Positions 1-5,818 of a stretch of DNA of 8,712 nt are shown piece by piece. Numbering within the stretch: the first letter of the stretch is position 1; every line of letters begins with the position of its first letter. The notes below the pieces were generated by a model. It searched no databases and had not been told where the DNA came from. It saw only the letters and a program-made list of their open reading frames with translations. A program made the position numbers and the translations under genes. Source of the stretch: an uncultured Coriobacteriaceae bacterium (GTDB lineage Bacteria; Actinomycetota; Coriobacteriia; Coriobacteriales; UMGS124); contig CACZRK010000152.1 of assembly GCA_902783515.1 (NCBI GenBank), forward strand, positions 1 to 8,712. Reading direction: 5' to 3'.

Positions 1-1340
1 AGGCCGAGCAGGACCGCGAGATCGCGCACCTGCAGGAGTTCATCGAGAAGTTCCGCTACAAGGCGACCAAGGCCCGCCAGGCGCAGGACCGCATCAAGAA
101 GCTCGACAAGTTGCTCGCGAACCGCATCGTGATCCCCGAGCAGGAGAAGAAGGTCCACTTCCGCTTCCCCCAGCCCCCGCGCACGAGCGACCTGGTGGTT
201 GACCTGGAGGACGTCGCCAAGTCCTACGGCGACAAGACCGTCTACGACGACGTGAGCCTGAAGCTCTACCGCGGGGAGCGCGTCGCGCTCGTCGGGCCGA
301 ACGGCGCCGGCAAGTCCACGCTCATGAAGATCATCGCCGGCGAGATCACCCCCGACAGGGGCGCCTGCAGGCTCGGCCAGGGCGTCGAGGTCTCGTACTA
401 CGCCCAGCACCAGCTGGAGGAGCTTGACCTCGGCAACACCGTCATCCAGGAGATGGACCGCGCTGCGACGGGCTGGACCTCGTCGGAGGAGCGTCAGCTG
501 CTCGGCGCCTTCCTCTTCAAGGGCGACGACATCGAGAAGAAGGTGAGCGTGCTGTCCGGCGGCGAGAAGGCACGTCTGGCGCTCGCCAAGATGCTCGTTG
601 CGCCGCGCCCGCTGCTGCTGCTGGACGAGCCGACCAACCACCTGGACATCAACTCGGTGGACGTGCTCGAGGACGCCCTGTCGCAGTTTGACGGGACGAT
701 CGTGCTCATCTCGCACGACCGTCACCTCATCCGCGCCGTCGCGAACCGCATCGTGGAGGTCAAGGACGGTGCGGTCACCGTGTACGACGGCGACTACGAC
801 TACTACCTGTGGAAGTCGGCGCAGCTCGCCGAGGGCCAGGCCGAGGGTCAGGAGGCCGCCGGCGAGGCGCGCGGCGACGATGCCGCCCTCGCGAACCCCG
901 CGAAGATCACGAGCGAGAACGCGGCCGCGGTGCTCGCCGCCGCGACGACAGCCGAGATCAAGGGCAAGGGCGCGGCGCAGAAGGCGAAGCAGGCCAACGA
1001 GGCGGCCATCGCCGCGGCCAAGCTCGTGCTCGCGGGGGCCGAGGATCGCGGCGGCCACAAGTCCAAGGAGCAGAAGCGCGCCGAGGCGCAGGCGCGCGCG
1101 GAGCTGAGCAAGCGTCTCGGCGCCGAGAAGCGCCGGCTCGCGAAGCTCGAGCAGGAGCTTGAGACGTGCCAGAAGCGCTACGACGAGCTGATGACGCTCA
1201 TGGCATCCGAGGAGCTCTACGCGGACCAGGCGGCGTTCGACAAGGCGATGCAGGAGTACACGACGCTCAAGCCCCGCATCGACAAGCTGGAGGAGGAGTG
1301 GCTGGAGCTCTCCGAGACGATCAACGAGAGGTCGAGCTAG
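1..1340 (+). CDS. ABC-F family ATP-binding protein, 3' part (5' end outside window)
   Basis: The reading frame is open from base 3 and has no start in the window, so the first ATPase domain is missing. The visible part begins in the ABC-F inter-domain linker (FIEKFRYKATKARQAQ, about 39-86) and continues through the whole second nucleotide-binding domain. Walker A GPNGAGKS lies at 294-317, signature LSGGEK at 552-569, Walker B LLLLDEPTNHLD at 612-647 and the switch SHDRH at 711-725. After it comes an Ala-rich spacer (831-1055, 26 Ala in 75 residues) and a charged C-terminal coiled coil (about 1060-1330) like the C-terminal domain of Uup/YheS-type members. ABC-F proteins are soluble, have no membrane domain, and mostly act on the ribosome at the E site or in antibiotic protection; which role applies cannot be told here. 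A TTG at 111 is not a credible start, since family linker sequence continues upstream of it. The gene ends 1 nt before the next one. Confidence 0.93.
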   Translation, partial: AEQDREIAHLQEFIEKFRYKATKARQAQDRIKKLDKLLANRIVIPEQEKKVHFRFPQPPRTSDLVVDLEDVAKSYGDKTVYDDVSLKLYRGERVALVGPNGAGKSTLMKIIAGEITPDRGACRLGQGVEVSYYAQHQLEELDLGNTVIQEMDRAATGWTSSEERQLLGAFLFKGDDIEKKVSVLSGGEKARLALAKMLVAPRPLLLLDEPTNHLDINSVDVLEDALSQFDGTIVLISHDRHLIRAVANRIVEVKDGAVTVYDGDYDYYLWKSAQLAEGQAEGQEAAGEARGDDAALANPAKITSENAAAVLAAATTAEIKGKGAAQKAKQANEAAIAAAKLVLAGAEDRGGHKSKEQKRAEAQARAELSKRLGAEKRRLAKLEQELETCQKRYDELMTLMASEELYADQAAFDKAMQEYTTLKPRIDKLEEEWLELSETINERSS

Positions 1341-1341
1341 C

Positions 1342-1632
1342 GTGAAGAGGCTTGGTGCGTTCCTCCTCAGGGTCCTCCAGACCGCGCTGCTGCTCGCGTC
1401 GATCGCGGTCGCGCTCCTCGCGTTCACGCAGCTGTTTCCCGCCCTCACCCTTCGGGCGGGGCTGACGACGTATGCGATGGAGTTCACCGCGCGCCTGCCG
1501 GGGTGGCTTGCGCTGTGGGGCGTCCTGCCCGCCCCGACGGGCGGCGTCTTCCGTACGGACCTGTTCGTCGTCGCGCTTGCGGCGCTCGTCGCCTCCGACG
1601 TCGCGCGACGGGTCGCAAAGGGGTTGAAATGA
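1342..1632 (+). CDS. Small membrane protein of unknown function
   Basis: I do not recognise this 96-residue protein. It begins with GTG, 1 nt after the ABC-F stop codon, with GAGAGG at 1325-1330 as a rather distant ribosome-binding site. Its stop codon overlaps the start of the protease gene by 4 nt (ATGA), so translation of the two is probably coupled. The N-terminus has Lys2, Arg3 and Arg10 and then a long hydrophobic stretch (residues about 11-36). A Trp/Pro-containing middle (about 52-68) follows, then a second hydrophobic stretch (about 73-86) ending in a basic tail (ARRVAKGLK). This suggests a two-pass inner-membrane protein, or an uncleaved N-terminal anchor plus one more helix. There are no catalytic motifs and no cysteines. 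The tight coupling suggests work with the site-2 protease, but that is inference from position only. Confidence 0.72.
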   Translation: MKRLGAFLLRVLQTALLLASIAVALLAFTQLFPALTLRAGLTTYAMEFTARLPGWLALWGVLPAPTGGVFRTDLFVVALAALVASDVARRVAKGLK

Positions 1633-2348
1633 CGCTCGGCCATCTCTCGCTCGCCGACGTCGCGCTGATCGCGATCCGTCTCGTGATCGTGATCGCGTCG
1701 ATCGTCGCGCACGAGCTCTGCCATGGTCTTGCCGCCTATCGCCTCGGCGACCGCACGGCGAAGGACGCGGGGCGACTCACGCTCAACCCGCTGCGCCACC
1801 TGGACCCGTTCGGGAGCGTCCTGCTGCCGGCGCTGATGGCGTTCACCGGAGGCCCGATCTTCGCCTACGCGAAGCCCGTGCCCTACAACCCGGCGAACTT
1901 CAGGAACCGCCGTCGCGACGAGCTGCTCGTCGCGCTGGCGGGGCCGGCGGCGAACCTCGTGCTCGGCGTCGTGGGCGTCCTCGTGATGTGGGTGGCGTAC
2001 CTGGTGGGCGCCGGTGATCCCGTGCGGCTGCATGACGTGCGCTACTGGGTCTACTGGTTCGGGTACAGCGTTGCGCTTATCAACTTCGTGCTGTTCTTCT
2101 TCAACATCATCCCGATACCGCCCCTTGACGGGTCGTCCGTCATCGCCGCGCTCATACCGCAGCGATACATGCCGGTCTTCTACCGCGTGAAGAGCTACTC
2201 CATGCTCATCCTGATCGTCATCGTCTTCGCGCTGCCGATGGTGCTCAACATGGACCCGATCGGGGCGTACTTCTCGGTGACGTCGGATCGGCTGCTCGAC
2301 GCGCTCTCGCCGCACCTGACGTACTACGTCAGCGGCACGGGGCTGTGA
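1629..2348 (+). CDS. Site-2 protease family (M50) zinc metalloprotease
   Basis: This is a predicted intramembrane zinc metalloprotease of 239 residues, the compact S2P/M50 type without a PDZ domain. The first membrane segment (about residues 11-27) runs into the zinc motif HELCH at 28-32, with Glu29 as the expected catalytic base. NPLRHLDPFGS at 53-63 is typical of this subfamily. Further hydrophobic segments lie at about 98-128, 138-163 and 189-208. PPLDG at 164-168, with Asp167, supplies the third zinc ligand. Family members cut substrates inside the membrane, often anti-sigma factors or signal peptides; the substrate here is unknown. The ATG at 1629 is chosen because it overlaps the upstream stop as ATGA, has AAAGGGG at 1617-1623, and starts directly before the first membrane helix. 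An in-frame extension back to 1503 would only read the neighbour's coding bases in another frame. Confidence 0.92.
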   Translation: MTLGHLSLADVALIAIRLVIVIASIVAHELCHGLAAYRLGDRTAKDAGRLTLNPLRHLDPFGSVLLPALMAFTGGPIFAYAKPVPYNPANFRNRRRDELLVALAGPAANLVLGVVGVLVMWVAYLVGAGDPVRLHDVRYWVYWFGYSVALINFVLFFFNIIPIPPLDGSSVIAALIPQRYMPVFYRVKSYSMLILIVIVFALPMVLNMDPIGAYFSVTSDRLLDALSPHLTYYVSGTGL

Positions 2349-2352
2349 GGCC

Positions 2353-3252
2353 ATGAGCTACCGCGTCTCGATCAACGGGTTCGAGGGACCCTTTGACCTG
2401 CTGCTGACCCTCGTCACGCGCCAGAAGGTGGACATCGGCGCCGTGAGCGTCTCGGAGATCGCCCAGCAGTACCTGGACGAGGTCGGCCGCCTGGTCGACC
2501 TTGACCTGGACGTGGCGAGTGACTTCGTGTATGTGGCGTCGTCGCTGCTGCAGCTCAAGGCTGCATCTCTCGTTGACATTGAGGTTGAGAGTTCCGCGCA
2601 GGACGAGGACGGCGACGAGGAGGACCTGACGCCGGAGGAGCTGCGCGAGGTCCTGATCGCGCGACTCATCGAGTATCGGACGTTCAAGTCGGCGGCACGC
2701 GCGCTCGAGTCGCGTGGCGAGGCGGAGGCGCGCATGCATCCGCGCGTCGCCGGGCCGGACCCCGACTTCATCGGCGTGCTCCCGGACTACCTGAAGAACG
2801 TGCCGCTCGTGACGATCGCCCAGGCCTGCGCGCGTCTTGACGGGCGACGCGAGCGGATGCTGCTCGAGAGCGAGCACATCGCGGCCAAGCGCATGCCCCT
2901 GGAGACGCGCGTGGAGCAGGTCGACGAGGTCGTGCGCAGGCGCGAGCACCTCACGTTTGACGAGCTCGTCTCGGACGACCCGTCGGTCCAGAACCGCGTC
3001 GTGAGCATTCTCGCGCTTCTCGAGCTTGACAAGCGACACGCGCTTTCGCTCACGCAGCGCGTGCCGTTCGGGACCATCCTGATCGACCGCGTCGCGGACG
3101 CGCCGGCCTTCGACCGCGCGCGCGACGCCGACGGCCTTACGATTGACCGTCCCGAGACGGAGCGGCGCGGCGATGAGGGGGACGCGAGCGAGGAGGGCGC
3201 GACTGCGTGTGACGATAGCGCTGGCGCAAGCACGGGGAATCACGAAGCATAA
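2353..3252 (+). CDS. scpA: Segregation and condensation protein A (kleisin)
   Basis: ScpA is the kleisin subunit of the Smc-ScpAB condensin; it bridges the Smc ATPase heads and binds a ScpB dimer during chromosome compaction and segregation. Its 299 residues start with the family signature (FEGPFDLLLTLV at 10-21, VDIGAVSVSEIAQQYL at 26-41, SSLLQLKAASLV at 63-74). An acidic loop follows (about 78-93), then the middle helices and a C-terminal winged helix (about 180-247, with VSILALLELDK at 217-227). The last 50 or so residues are Asp/Glu/Arg/Ala-rich and probably disordered, making the protein longer than most relatives. ATG 2353 comes 4 nt after the protease stop, with GAGG at 2347-2350 very close to the start, so coupled translation is likely. 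The TAA stop (3250-3252) lies inside the first copy of a repeated 9-nt element. Confidence 0.96.
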   Translation: MSYRVSINGFEGPFDLLLTLVTRQKVDIGAVSVSEIAQQYLDEVGRLVDLDLDVASDFVYVASSLLQLKAASLVDIEVESSAQDEDGDEEDLTPEELREVLIARLIEYRTFKSAARALESRGEAEARMHPRVAGPDPDFIGVLPDYLKNVPLVTIAQACARLDGRRERMLLESEHIAAKRMPLETRVEQVDEVVRRREHLTFDELVSDDPSVQNRVVSILALLELDKRHALSLTQRVPFGTILIDRVADAPAFDRARDADGLTIDRPETERRGDEGDASEEGATACDDSAGASTGNHEA

Positions 3253-3283
3253 CGCTTCAGATGAACATGAGCATAAGCGTTAT
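3249..3283. repeat. 9-bp perfect inverted repeat over the scpA stop codon
   Basis: ATAACGCTT at 3249-3257 and AAGCGTTAT at 3275-3283 are exact reverse complements separated by 17 nt. The left arm contains the TAA stop of scpA. No run of T follows, so it is not a standard intrinsic terminator. It could be a pair of operator half-sites on DNA or a hairpin in the mRNA. Confidence 0.7.
3274..3282 (-). repeat. TAACGCTTA element, copy 2 (inverted)
   Basis: The + strand reads TAAGCGTTA, the exact complement of copies 3 and 4. It is also the right arm of the inverted repeat over the scpA stop codon. Copy 1 (TAACGCTTC, 3250-3258) matches at 8 of 9 positions. Confidence 0.6.
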
Positions 3284-3325
3284 CGAAGCGCGTGCGGATG
3301 CATGTCGCGTACGGATGAGAGACAT

Positions 3326-3343
3326 TAACGCTTAAGCTATGCT
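3326..3343 (+). promoter_or_regulatory. Element copy 3 plus possible -10 box for scpB
   Basis: TAACGCTTA at 3326-3334 is followed 3 nt later by TATGCT (3338-3343), which matches four of six bases of the TATAAT -10 consensus. A start of transcription near 3350 would leave a leader of about 12 nt that still contains the scpB ribosome-binding site. No good -35 hexamer sits at the normal distance. The call rests on base composition, position and the parallel arrangement upstream of rluB. Confidence 0.35.
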
Positions 3344-3351
3344 TGAGAGAT

Positions 3352-3355
3352 GAGG
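3352..3355 (+). promoter_or_regulatory. scpB ribosome-binding site (decides the start)
   Basis: GAGG lies 6 nt before the ATG at 3362 and 9 nt before the ATG at 3365. The earlier in-frame ATG at 3350 overlaps this site and has no usable site of its own, so 3362 is preferred. Confidence 0.5.
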
Positions 3356-3361
3356 TCACCC

Positions 3362-4033
3362 ATGATGGAGCCACGAGAGAACGATTCGGACGACGTGGCG
3401 CTGCAGCCGCAAGACGAGCCGCACGACGACGACATTCGCGCTCGGCTCGAGGCCCTGCTGCTCGTGTCAACTGACCCGGTGAGCGCGAAGGCGCTCGCAC
3501 AGGCGGCAGGCTGCGAGACCGCGCAGGCGACGCAGGAGCTCAGGGGCCTTGCCGCCGAGCTGCTCGCGCAGGGTCGCGGCATACAGCTGCGTGAGGTCGC
3601 CGGCGGCTGGCGCCTGTACACGCACCCCGCCTACCACGAGATGGTCGAGAAATATATCCAGTCGTGGGATTCGCGGCGGCTGACGCAGGCCGCGCTCGAG
3701 ACGCTTGCCGTGATCGCGTATCATCAGCCTGCGACGCGTGAGGGCGTGCGTGCCGTCCGCGGCGTGAACTCTGACAGCGCGATCGCATCGCTCATGGACA
3801 AGGGGCTTGTGCGCGAGCTGGGAAAACGCGAGGGCTCGGGCTCCATCCTCTACGGCACGACGCCCGCGTTTCTTGAGCGCTACGGCCTGCGCTCTCTGGA
3901 CGATCTCCCGCCCTTGGATCAGTTCGCGCCGGATGACGAGACGCGACGTCTCATTCGCGAGCGTCTGAGCGGCGCGCACATTCAGAGCACGCTTGATGAG
4001 ATCGCGGATGACGACGTCCCTGACGACGACTAG
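3362..4033 (+). CDS. scpB: Segregation and condensation protein B
   Basis: ScpB is the winged-helix (kite) subunit that dimerises and binds the middle of ScpA in the Smc condensin complex. The 223 residues open with an acidic, probably flexible N-terminus (1-23). A first winged helix follows (about 24-98, RARLEALLLVSTDPVSAKALA, with GGWRLYTHPAY at 81-91). A second one covers about 103-175, with the hallmark LTQAALETLAVIAYHQP (107-123), RGVNSDSAIASLMDKGLV (133-150) and LYGTTPAFLERYGL (163-176). The acidic C-terminal tail (180-223) is longer than in many relatives. The ATG at 3362 fits GAGG at 3352-3355; the tandem ATG at 3365 is the alternative. The gene sits after scpA, as in most Gram-positive bacteria, but 109 nt away, so it may have a promoter of its own as well as read-through. 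Confidence 0.95.
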   Translation: MMEPRENDSDDVALQPQDEPHDDDIRARLEALLLVSTDPVSAKALAQAAGCETAQATQELRGLAAELLAQGRGIQLREVAGGWRLYTHPAYHEMVEKYIQSWDSRRLTQAALETLAVIAYHQPATREGVRAVRGVNSDSAIASLMDKGLVRELGKREGSGSILYGTTPAFLERYGLRSLDDLPPLDQFAPDDETRRLIRERLSGAHIQSTLDEIADDDVPDDD

Positions 4034-4041
4034 GCGGCTAG

Positions 4042-4068
4042 CCCCGCTCGTCGTTCGCACGCGCGGGG
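4042..4068 (+). terminator. Possible weak terminator hairpin after scpB
   Basis: CCCCGC (4042-4047) pairs with GCGGGG (4063-4068) around a 15-nt loop, starting 8 nt after the scpB stop. There is no T-tract after it, so termination would be weak or factor-dependent. It may instead only protect the 3' end of the mRNA. Confidence 0.25.
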
Positions 4069-4079
4069 TGGGTCACGGG

Positions 4080-4100
4080 TATAACGCTTAGGTTTACAGT
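4080..4100 (+). promoter_or_regulatory. Element copy 4 plus possible -10 boxes for rluB
   Basis: TAACGCTTA lies at 4082-4090. Two -10-like hexamers are present: TATAAC (4080-4085, five of six consensus bases), which overlaps the element, and TACAGT (4095-4100, four of six), 4 nt after it. The second matches the arrangement before scpB, where TATGCT follows the element by 3 nt. No clear -35 hexamer is seen. If TACAGT is used, the transcript would begin almost exactly at the foot of the leader hairpin. Confidence 0.38.
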
Positions 4101-4107
4101 TACGGCA

Positions 4108-4138
4108 ACGGCCTGCCGCCGCCTTGAGGGCGGGCCGT
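4108..4138 (+). promoter_or_regulatory. 10-bp stem-loop in the rluB leader
   Basis: ACGGCCTGCC (4108-4117) pairs with GGCGGGCCGT (4129-4138) over all ten positions, with one G-U pair (4114 with 4132), around the 11-nt loop GCCGCCTTGAG. It ends 22 nt before the ribosome-binding site and has no T-tract, so it is not an intrinsic terminator. It could stabilise the mRNA 5' end or bind a protein. Confidence 0.6.
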
Positions 4139-4160
4139 GGTGCCGAGGGTGGGACGAGAC

Positions 4161-4167
4161 GGAAGGA
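4161..4167 (+). promoter_or_regulatory. rluB ribosome-binding site (decides the start)
   Basis: GGAAGGA lies 5 nt before the ATG at 4173. The in-frame ATG at 4167 overlaps this site, and the in-frame GTG at 4137 lies in the leader hairpin stem, so 4173 is the best start. Confidence 0.6.
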
Positions 4168-4172
4168 TGCCC

Positions 4173-5063
4173 ATGGCGAGCGAGACAAACGGCACTTCAG
4201 GGATCGACGGGCCGACGGAGGAGCGCATCGTGCCGATGCGTCTCCAGAAGTTCCTCGCGCGCGCGGGCGTCGCGTCGCGACGCGGCTCGGAGGACCTGAT
4301 GACGGCGGGACGCGTGCGCGTCAACGGCGAGGTCGTGACCGAGCTCGGCAGCAAGGTCGATCCGAGGGTTGACGTCGTGGAGGTGGACGGCGTGCGCGTC
4401 AGCCTCGGCGAGGGCGCGGCATACCTCGTCCTCAACAAGCCCGAGAACGTCATCACGACGATGGACGACCCGGAGGGCAGGCCGACCGTCGTGCCGTACG
4501 TGCCCGTCGACCGGTTCCCCGGCCTGTTCCCGGTGGGGCGGCTGGACCGCGACACGACGGGCGTGCTGCTGTTCATGACAGACGGGGACCTTGCCGCCAG
4601 GCTGCTGCATCCGTCCTCGCACGTCACGAAGACCTATCACGCCGTCGTCCGCGGCGAGCTGTACGACGAGGACCTTGACCCGCTGCGCGACGGCATCGAG
4701 CTCGATGATGGGCCCTGTGTGCCGGCGATCTGCCGCCTGGTCAGCGCCGACGAGGCCTATGACGTGACGCTCGGACGGCTGCGCCGCGATGAGTCGGCCG
4801 TGGAGATCACCATCACCGAGGGTCGCAAGCGCGAGGTCAAGCGCATGTTCAGCGCGATCCACCACCCCGTGCTGGAGCTCAACCGCGTGAGCTTTGGGCC
4901 CATCACCGCGCGCGGGCTTGACGTGGGCGCGTGGCGCCTGCTCACGGCGGACGAAGTCGGTAAGCTGCGCGCGCTCACGGCGTCGTACCACGTGGGCGAC
5001 CGCAACCCGAGCCGTGACGACGGGCACGACTTCGCGGGCGAGGGGGCGGACCATGACGAGTAG
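4173..5063 (+). CDS. rluB: 23S rRNA pseudouridine synthase, RluB/RsuA family
   Basis: The enzyme turns a specific uridine of rRNA into pseudouridine; RluB-type members modify 23S rRNA near the peptidyl transferase centre (U2605 in E. coli numbering). The 296 residues hold an S4 RNA-binding domain (about 22-76, MRLQKFLARAGVASRR at 22-37, then GRVRVNGEVV). The catalytic domain follows, with LVLNKP (85-90) and PVGRLDRDTTGVLLF (120-134), where Asp125 is the expected nucleophile. TKTYHAVVRG (152-161) and EGRKREVKRM (216-225) complete the RsuA-family pattern. Residues 275-296 are a charged tail. RsuA and RluE share this fold, so the exact target uridine is inferred. A place between scpB and cmk is usual for this gene in actinobacteria. 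The 3' end overlaps the cmk start by 11 nt. Confidence 0.92.
   Translation: MASETNGTSGIDGPTEERIVPMRLQKFLARAGVASRRGSEDLMTAGRVRVNGEVVTELGSKVDPRVDVVEVDGVRVSLGEGAAYLVLNKPENVITTMDDPEGRPTVVPYVPVDRFPGLFPVGRLDRDTTGVLLFMTDGDLAARLLHPSSHVTKTYHAVVRGELYDEDLDPLRDGIELDDGPCVPAICRLVSADEAYDVTLGRLRRDESAVEITITEGRKREVKRMFSAIHHPVLELNRVSFGPITARGLDVGAWRLLTADEVGKLRALTASYHVGDRNPSRDDGHDFAGEGADHDE
5041..5046 (+). promoter_or_regulatory. cmk ribosome-binding site inside rluB
   Basis: AGGGGG lies 6 nt before the ATG at 5053 and within the last codons of rluB. It supports a cmk start that overlaps rluB rather than one far upstream in the same frame. Confidence 0.5.
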
Positions 5064-5772
5064 CGAGACGCGCGCGGCCTCCCGTCCGCTCGTCGTCGCG
5101 ATCGACGGGCCCGCCGGCTCCGGCAAGTCGACCATCGCGAAGATCCTCGCGCGGCGCCATGGGTTCACCTACCTTGACACCGGCGCCATGTACCGCTCGG
5201 TTGCCCTCGCCGCCCTGAACGCGGGGATCGATGTCACGGACGAGGGGCGCGTGTGCGACCTCGCGCGGCGTCTGCGCGTCACGTTCGGGCGTGACGAGCA
5301 GGGCGAGCAGACGGTCTTCGCGGACGACGTGGAGGTCACGCGTGACATCCGCACGCCGCGCGTGGACGCCGCGGTCTCCAGCGTGGCGCGCATGCCCGGC
5401 GTGCGCGAGGCGATGGTGGACGAGCAGCGGCGCGTGGCGGGCGGCGACGCCGTCGTGTGCGAGGGACGCGACATCGGCACGGCGGTGTTCCCCCAGGCGC
5501 AGGTGAAGGTCTACCTCACGGCGTCCCCGGAGACCCGCGCGCACCGTCGCTCCCGCCAGAACCAGCTTCGCGGCATGGGGACGGGGTCGGCGCAGGAGGA
5601 GGCGGAGATCCTCGCCTCGATCATCCACCGCGACGAGGTCGACTCCCATCGCGAGGTCTCGCCCCTGCGCGCCGCCGATGACGCGCAGGTGATCGACACC
5701 TCCGACAAGACGATCGACCAGGTCGTCGAGCTGATCGACGCCTTGGTCACCAGCGCGCTCGCACGGGCATAG
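5053..5772 (+). CDS. cmk: Cytidylate kinase
   Basis: Cmk phosphorylates CMP and dCMP with ATP, feeding CDP/CTP into nucleic acid and phospholipid synthesis in the cytoplasm. The 239 residues carry the P-loop GPAGSGKS (19-26), the nucleotide-binding LDTGAMYR (41-48), VTRDIRTPRVDAAVS (95-109) and EGRDIGTAVFP (137-147). The LID region is LTASPETRAHRR. The closing family pattern is RDEVDSHREVSPLRAADDAQVIDTS. The N-terminus has about 12 extra residues before the usual beta strand (VVAIDGPAGSGKST). ATG 5053 lies inside rluB, 11 nt before the end of its stop codon, so the two are probably translated together. No internal deletion or frame break is seen. Confidence 0.96.
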   Translation: MTSSETRAASRPLVVAIDGPAGSGKSTIAKILARRHGFTYLDTGAMYRSVALAALNAGIDVTDEGRVCDLARRLRVTFGRDEQGEQTVFADDVEVTRDIRTPRVDAAVSSVARMPGVREAMVDEQRRVAGGDAVVCEGRDIGTAVFPQAQVKVYLTASPETRAHRRSRQNQLRGMGTGSAQEEAEILASIIHRDEVDSHREVSPLRAADDAQVIDTSDKTIDQVVELIDALVTSALARA

Positions 5773-5781
5773 CGCTCGTGC

Positions 5782-5801
5782 GGCGTGCGTGCGCGCACGC
5801 C
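5782..5801 (+). promoter_or_regulatory. Perfect 8-bp hairpin between cmk and plsC
   Basis: GGCGTGCG (5782-5789) and CGCACGCC (5794-5801) are exact complements around the tetraloop TGCG. Bases 5787-5800 also form a perfect 14-bp palindrome. The ribosome-binding site of plsC starts at the next base. There is no T-tract, so this looks like an mRNA stability, processing or translation-control element rather than a terminator. Confidence 0.6.
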
Positions 5802-5810
5802 AAGGAAGGG
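5802..5810 (+). promoter_or_regulatory. plsC ribosome-binding site (decides the start)
   Basis: AAGGAAGGG, with C at 5801 just before it belonging to the hairpin, lies 8 nt before the ATG at 5819. It rules out the longer in-frame reading from 5789, which would begin inside the hairpin and upstream of this site. Confidence 0.55.
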
Positions 5811-5818
5811 CTTCGCTC

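Larger units (their letters stand above)
3253..3361. other. scpA-scpB intergenic region, AT-richer, with repeated 9-nt element
   Basis: This 109-nt gap is clearly richer in A and T than the flanking genes. It contains three copies of TAACGCTTA or its complement (the first begins in the scpA stop codon), a possible -10 hexamer and the scpB ribosome-binding site. I see no small gene in it and no T-tract that would mark an intrinsic terminator. It most likely holds an internal promoter or operator for scpB. Confidence 0.6.
4034..4172. other. scpB-rluB intergenic region
   Basis: This 139-nt gap contains, in order, a weak GC hairpin just after scpB, copy 4 of the TAACGCTTA element with -10-like hexamers, a strong 10-bp hairpin and the rluB ribosome-binding site. 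No gene is visible in it. The order hairpin, promoter-like box, leader hairpin and ribosome-binding site suggests a new transcript starting here, possibly with some read-through from scpB. Confidence 0.6.

Noticed and set aside
1503..1628. Longer N-terminus for the site-2 protease
   Set aside because: The added part reads the membrane-protein gene in another frame and is Arg/Pro/Gly-rich. ATG 1629 with the ATGA overlap is the natural start.
3250..3334. TAACGCTTA copies as parS sites or DnaA boxes near the condensin genes
   Set aside because: They do not resemble the parS sequence TGTTTCACGTGAAACA or the DnaA box TTATCCACA.
4137..4172. GTG start for rluB at 4137
   Set aside because: It lies in the stem of the leader hairpin and lacks a ribosome-binding site, while GGAAGGA is well placed for 4173.
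4894..5052. Longer N-terminus for Cmk
   Set aside because: It would overlap 159 nt of rluB with an Arg/Thr-rich sequence unlike any cytidylate kinase. ATG 5053 has its own ribosome-binding site.
4197..5168. Long open frames on the - strand here and at 2329-3243, 7730-8686, 5747-6601 and elsewhere
   Set aside because: They lie opposite clear genes. In GC-rich coding DNA stop codons are rare in mirror frames, and the translations are Arg/Ala/His-rich with no family motif.
5782..5801. Intrinsic terminator between cmk and plsC (and likewise at 4108-4138 and 6608-6624)
   Set aside because: No T-tract follows any of these stems, and a ribosome-binding region for the next gene follows each.
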